6,405 nucleotides of DNA from Deltaproteobacteria bacterium (lineage in GTDB: Bacteria > Desulfobacterota > Desulfobaccia > Desulfobaccales > 0-14-0-80-60-11), in NCBI GenBank assembly GCA_023381945.1, contig JAMCQY010000152.1, positions 1-6,405 on the forward strand, written 5' to 3'. A program made the translations under genes and the position numbers. Positions 5,592-6,405 of this stretch are shown here, piece after piece (position 1 is the stretch's first letter; each line of letters opens with the position of its first letter). The notes beneath the pieces are model-generated. The model was not told the origin of the DNA and did not search any database. It saw only the letters and a program-made list of their open reading frames with translations.

Positions 5592-5913
5592 CTTCCTTAG
5601 GGACCGCGGGGAATTCTTTCCCCTTCCAGGTCTGGAAACCGCCTTCCAGCAGATTAAGGTTAGTAAAACCCATCTTTTCCAGCTTTTGAATCAAAATGGG
5701 AGAGACGGTCTTGCCGTCCTCACAGTACAGAACCAATTTTTTGTTCTTGGGGATGTCCTGGAGCATTTTGCCAAATTTCTCCGGGGCAAATCGGTGGGAG
5801 CACTCGATCTTGGCAATGCTGCGGTTCCAGGCGGAGGCGCTGCGCACATCCATCAGGAACAGGCCCGGCTGTCCCAGCCAACTTTTTAGGGTCTCCTTAT
5901 CCACACGTTTCAT
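5584..5913 (-). CDS. Single-domain rhodanese-like protein
   Basis: A 109-residue protein the size of GlpE/PspE-type single rhodanese domains, which carry sulfane sulfur as a cysteine persulfide. Visible motifs: FLMDVRSASAW (19-29) as the CH2A-like DVR strand; LVLYCEDGKT (60-69) with active-site Cys64 and loop CEDGKT; LLEGGFQTWK (88-97) as the closing GG..W motif. The loop ends in Lys-Thr where many thiosulfate sulfurtransferases have Arg, so the substrate may differ. There is no signal peptide or membrane segment, so it should be cytoplasmic. The ATG at 5911-5913 is preceded by GGGAGGA 7 nt upstream (plus strand 5921-5927). A 22-codon hydrophobic ORF lies 71 bp upstream on the same strand and may be co-transcribed. 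Domain assignment is secure; the physiological partner is unknown. Confidence 0.92.
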   Translation of the reverse strand: MKRVDKETLKSWLGQPGLFLMDVRSASAWNRSIAKIECSHRFAPEKFGKMLQDIPKNKKLVLYCEDGKTVSPILIQKLEKMGFTNLNLLEGGFQTWKGKEFPAVPKEVE

Positions 5914-5952
5914 ACTGCGATCCTCCCTGGGTCATATTAAATTTTAAGCTTT

Positions 5953-5974
5953 GGGCGCCACCCGGGCGCCCGGG
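5953..5974. other. GC-rich overlapping palindromes between the small ORF and the rhodanese gene
   Basis: GGGCGCC (5953-5959) pairs with GGCGCCC (5965-5971) around ACCCG, and the overlapping CCCGGGCGCCCGGG (5961-5974) is a perfect 14-bp palindrome. These are alternative, mutually exclusive folds. On the minus strand an AT-rich stretch follows but no true U-tract, so this could be a weak attenuator or mRNA processing site rather than a classic terminator. Confidence 0.45.
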
Positions 5975-5984
5975 AGCCGGGTTA

Positions 5985-6053
5985 TCAAGACGCCAGGAAG
6001 AGGTGACTCAGCATGGCCGCCCACCCTAACAACCAAAATGTCGATCTGTTCAT
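5985..6053 (-). CDS. 22-residue hydrophobic small protein, unrecognised
   Basis: ATG at 6051-6053 and TGA at 5985-5987 give 22 residues starting MNRSTFWLLGWAAML and ending HLFLAS. After a short polar start the rest is one hydrophobic stretch long enough for a single membrane helix. The start is well supported: GAGGAG with the AGGAG at 6064-6060 lies 6 nt upstream. A longer version of the same frame starting at 6200 (71 residues) adds a proline- and charge-rich N-terminus with no ribosome binding site and is not preferred. It lies upstream of the rhodanese gene on the same strand. It could be a small membrane protein, a leader peptide controlling the rhodanese gene, or a chance ORF. No family is recognised. 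Confidence 0.42.
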   Translation of the reverse strand: MNRSTFWLLGWAAMLSHLFLAS

Positions 6054-6405
6054 GATCTTCTCCTCTTCGAAAAGGCCTGGGGCCTTTGCCTTAATTGGCC
6101 GGCCGGGCTCCTCGGGGTCGCGCGGTGCCTTATTCGGACAGGCTTCACCCGAACCTTTAACCAAGAACCCGGGAGTACGCCTAGAATGAGCCGCCTGCAC
6201 GAATGAATATTTCAGTAGCGGTTGCGCCCGGAGGATACGTGAAGTTCTAAGGGAGCGGGAAATGGAGCTAGCCGTATGTGCTTATACTAAAGCCTCTTGC
6301 AAAAGTCTCTTTTAGGATCGATTTATTGAAAACATAAGCCTCATCGGTGCGCCTGTGCTAAGGTGAGTTTGCGAGAAAACACCACAGCCTTGGAGGGACC
6401 GATGA
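6054..6405. other. Right-end region without a confident gene
   Basis: Only very short frames occur on either strand. Notable are the stem-loop at 6071-6087, the palindrome GGCCGGCC near 6098-6105, an inverted repeat TCATCGGT/ACCGATGA (6341-6348 and 6398-6405), and at the very edge GGAGGG (6392-6397) 4 nt before an ATG at 6402-6404. The last could be the start of a plus-strand gene lying outside the window, but nothing of it can be read. Confidence 0.5.
6071..6087. other. Stem-loop just upstream of the small ORF's ribosome binding site
   Basis: AAAGGCC (6071-6077) pairs perfectly with GGCCTTT (6081-6087) around TGG. On the minus strand the stem ends in a short TTTT about 10 nt before the GAGGAG ribosome binding site. 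It could be a weak attenuator or 5' mRNA stabiliser for the small ORF and the rhodanese gene. Confidence 0.4.

Noticed and set aside
6231..6288. Micro-ORFs after GGAGG (about 6226) and GGGAGCGGG (about 6251) in the right-end region
   Set aside because: Three and seventeen codons with no recognisable feature; expected by chance.

Overview
The window comes from a bacterium of middling-to-high GC content. Its genes are separated by long AT-rich spacers that carry dispersed repeats. The gene content (MreB, a soluble PAS histidine kinase, pyruvate kinase, an FmdB-type zinc ribbon, a single-domain rhodanese) and the style of intergenic repeats suit an anaerobic Desulfobacterota-like (delta-proteobacterial) genome. 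That placement is an impression from protein style and repeat type; no marker gene in the window proves it.

Layout: positions 1-652 (minus) hold the first 217 codons of mreB, cut by the window edge. A spacer of about 500 bp follows. It holds a possible 42-codon ORF just upstream of mreB and a pair of 15-bp imperfect palindromes that look like binding sites for an NtrC-type activator. Positions 1154-2398 (minus) encode a complete soluble PAS-HisKA-HATPase sensor kinase with no visible Shine-Dalgarno; its mRNA may be leaderless. Positions 2399-3288 are a non-coding repeat cluster: a composite inverted-repeat element, a C-rich/G-rich hairpin, and a 290-bp MITE-like element with about 25-bp terminal inverted repeats and a perfect 9-bp target duplication, which itself contains an inverted REP-like pair. 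Positions 3289-4719 (minus) encode pyruvate kinase. Divergent from it, 4927-5127 (plus) encodes a 66-residue zinc-ribbon protein followed by a strong intrinsic terminator. Positions 5188-5583 are AT-rich and contain coding-like but broken reading frames. Positions 5584-5913 (minus) encode a rhodanese. Upstream on the same strand is a 22-codon hydrophobic ORF with a very good ribosome binding site, enclosed by GC-rich hairpins. The last 350 bp show no confident gene; a ribosome binding site and ATG at the right edge may begin the next one.

The genes do not form one pathway: cell shape (MreB), signalling (kinase), lower glycolysis (pyruvate kinase), a small zinc protein and a sulfur-transfer domain protein sit side by side as mostly single transcription units. 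The most distinctive content is the mobile-repeat nest at 2546-3122, where one non-autonomous element has inserted into an older C-rich/G-rich dispersed repeat and the insertion footprint is still readable. I found no CRISPR array, tRNA, rRNA, or defence or biosynthetic cluster, and I do not see an obviously new multi-gene system.
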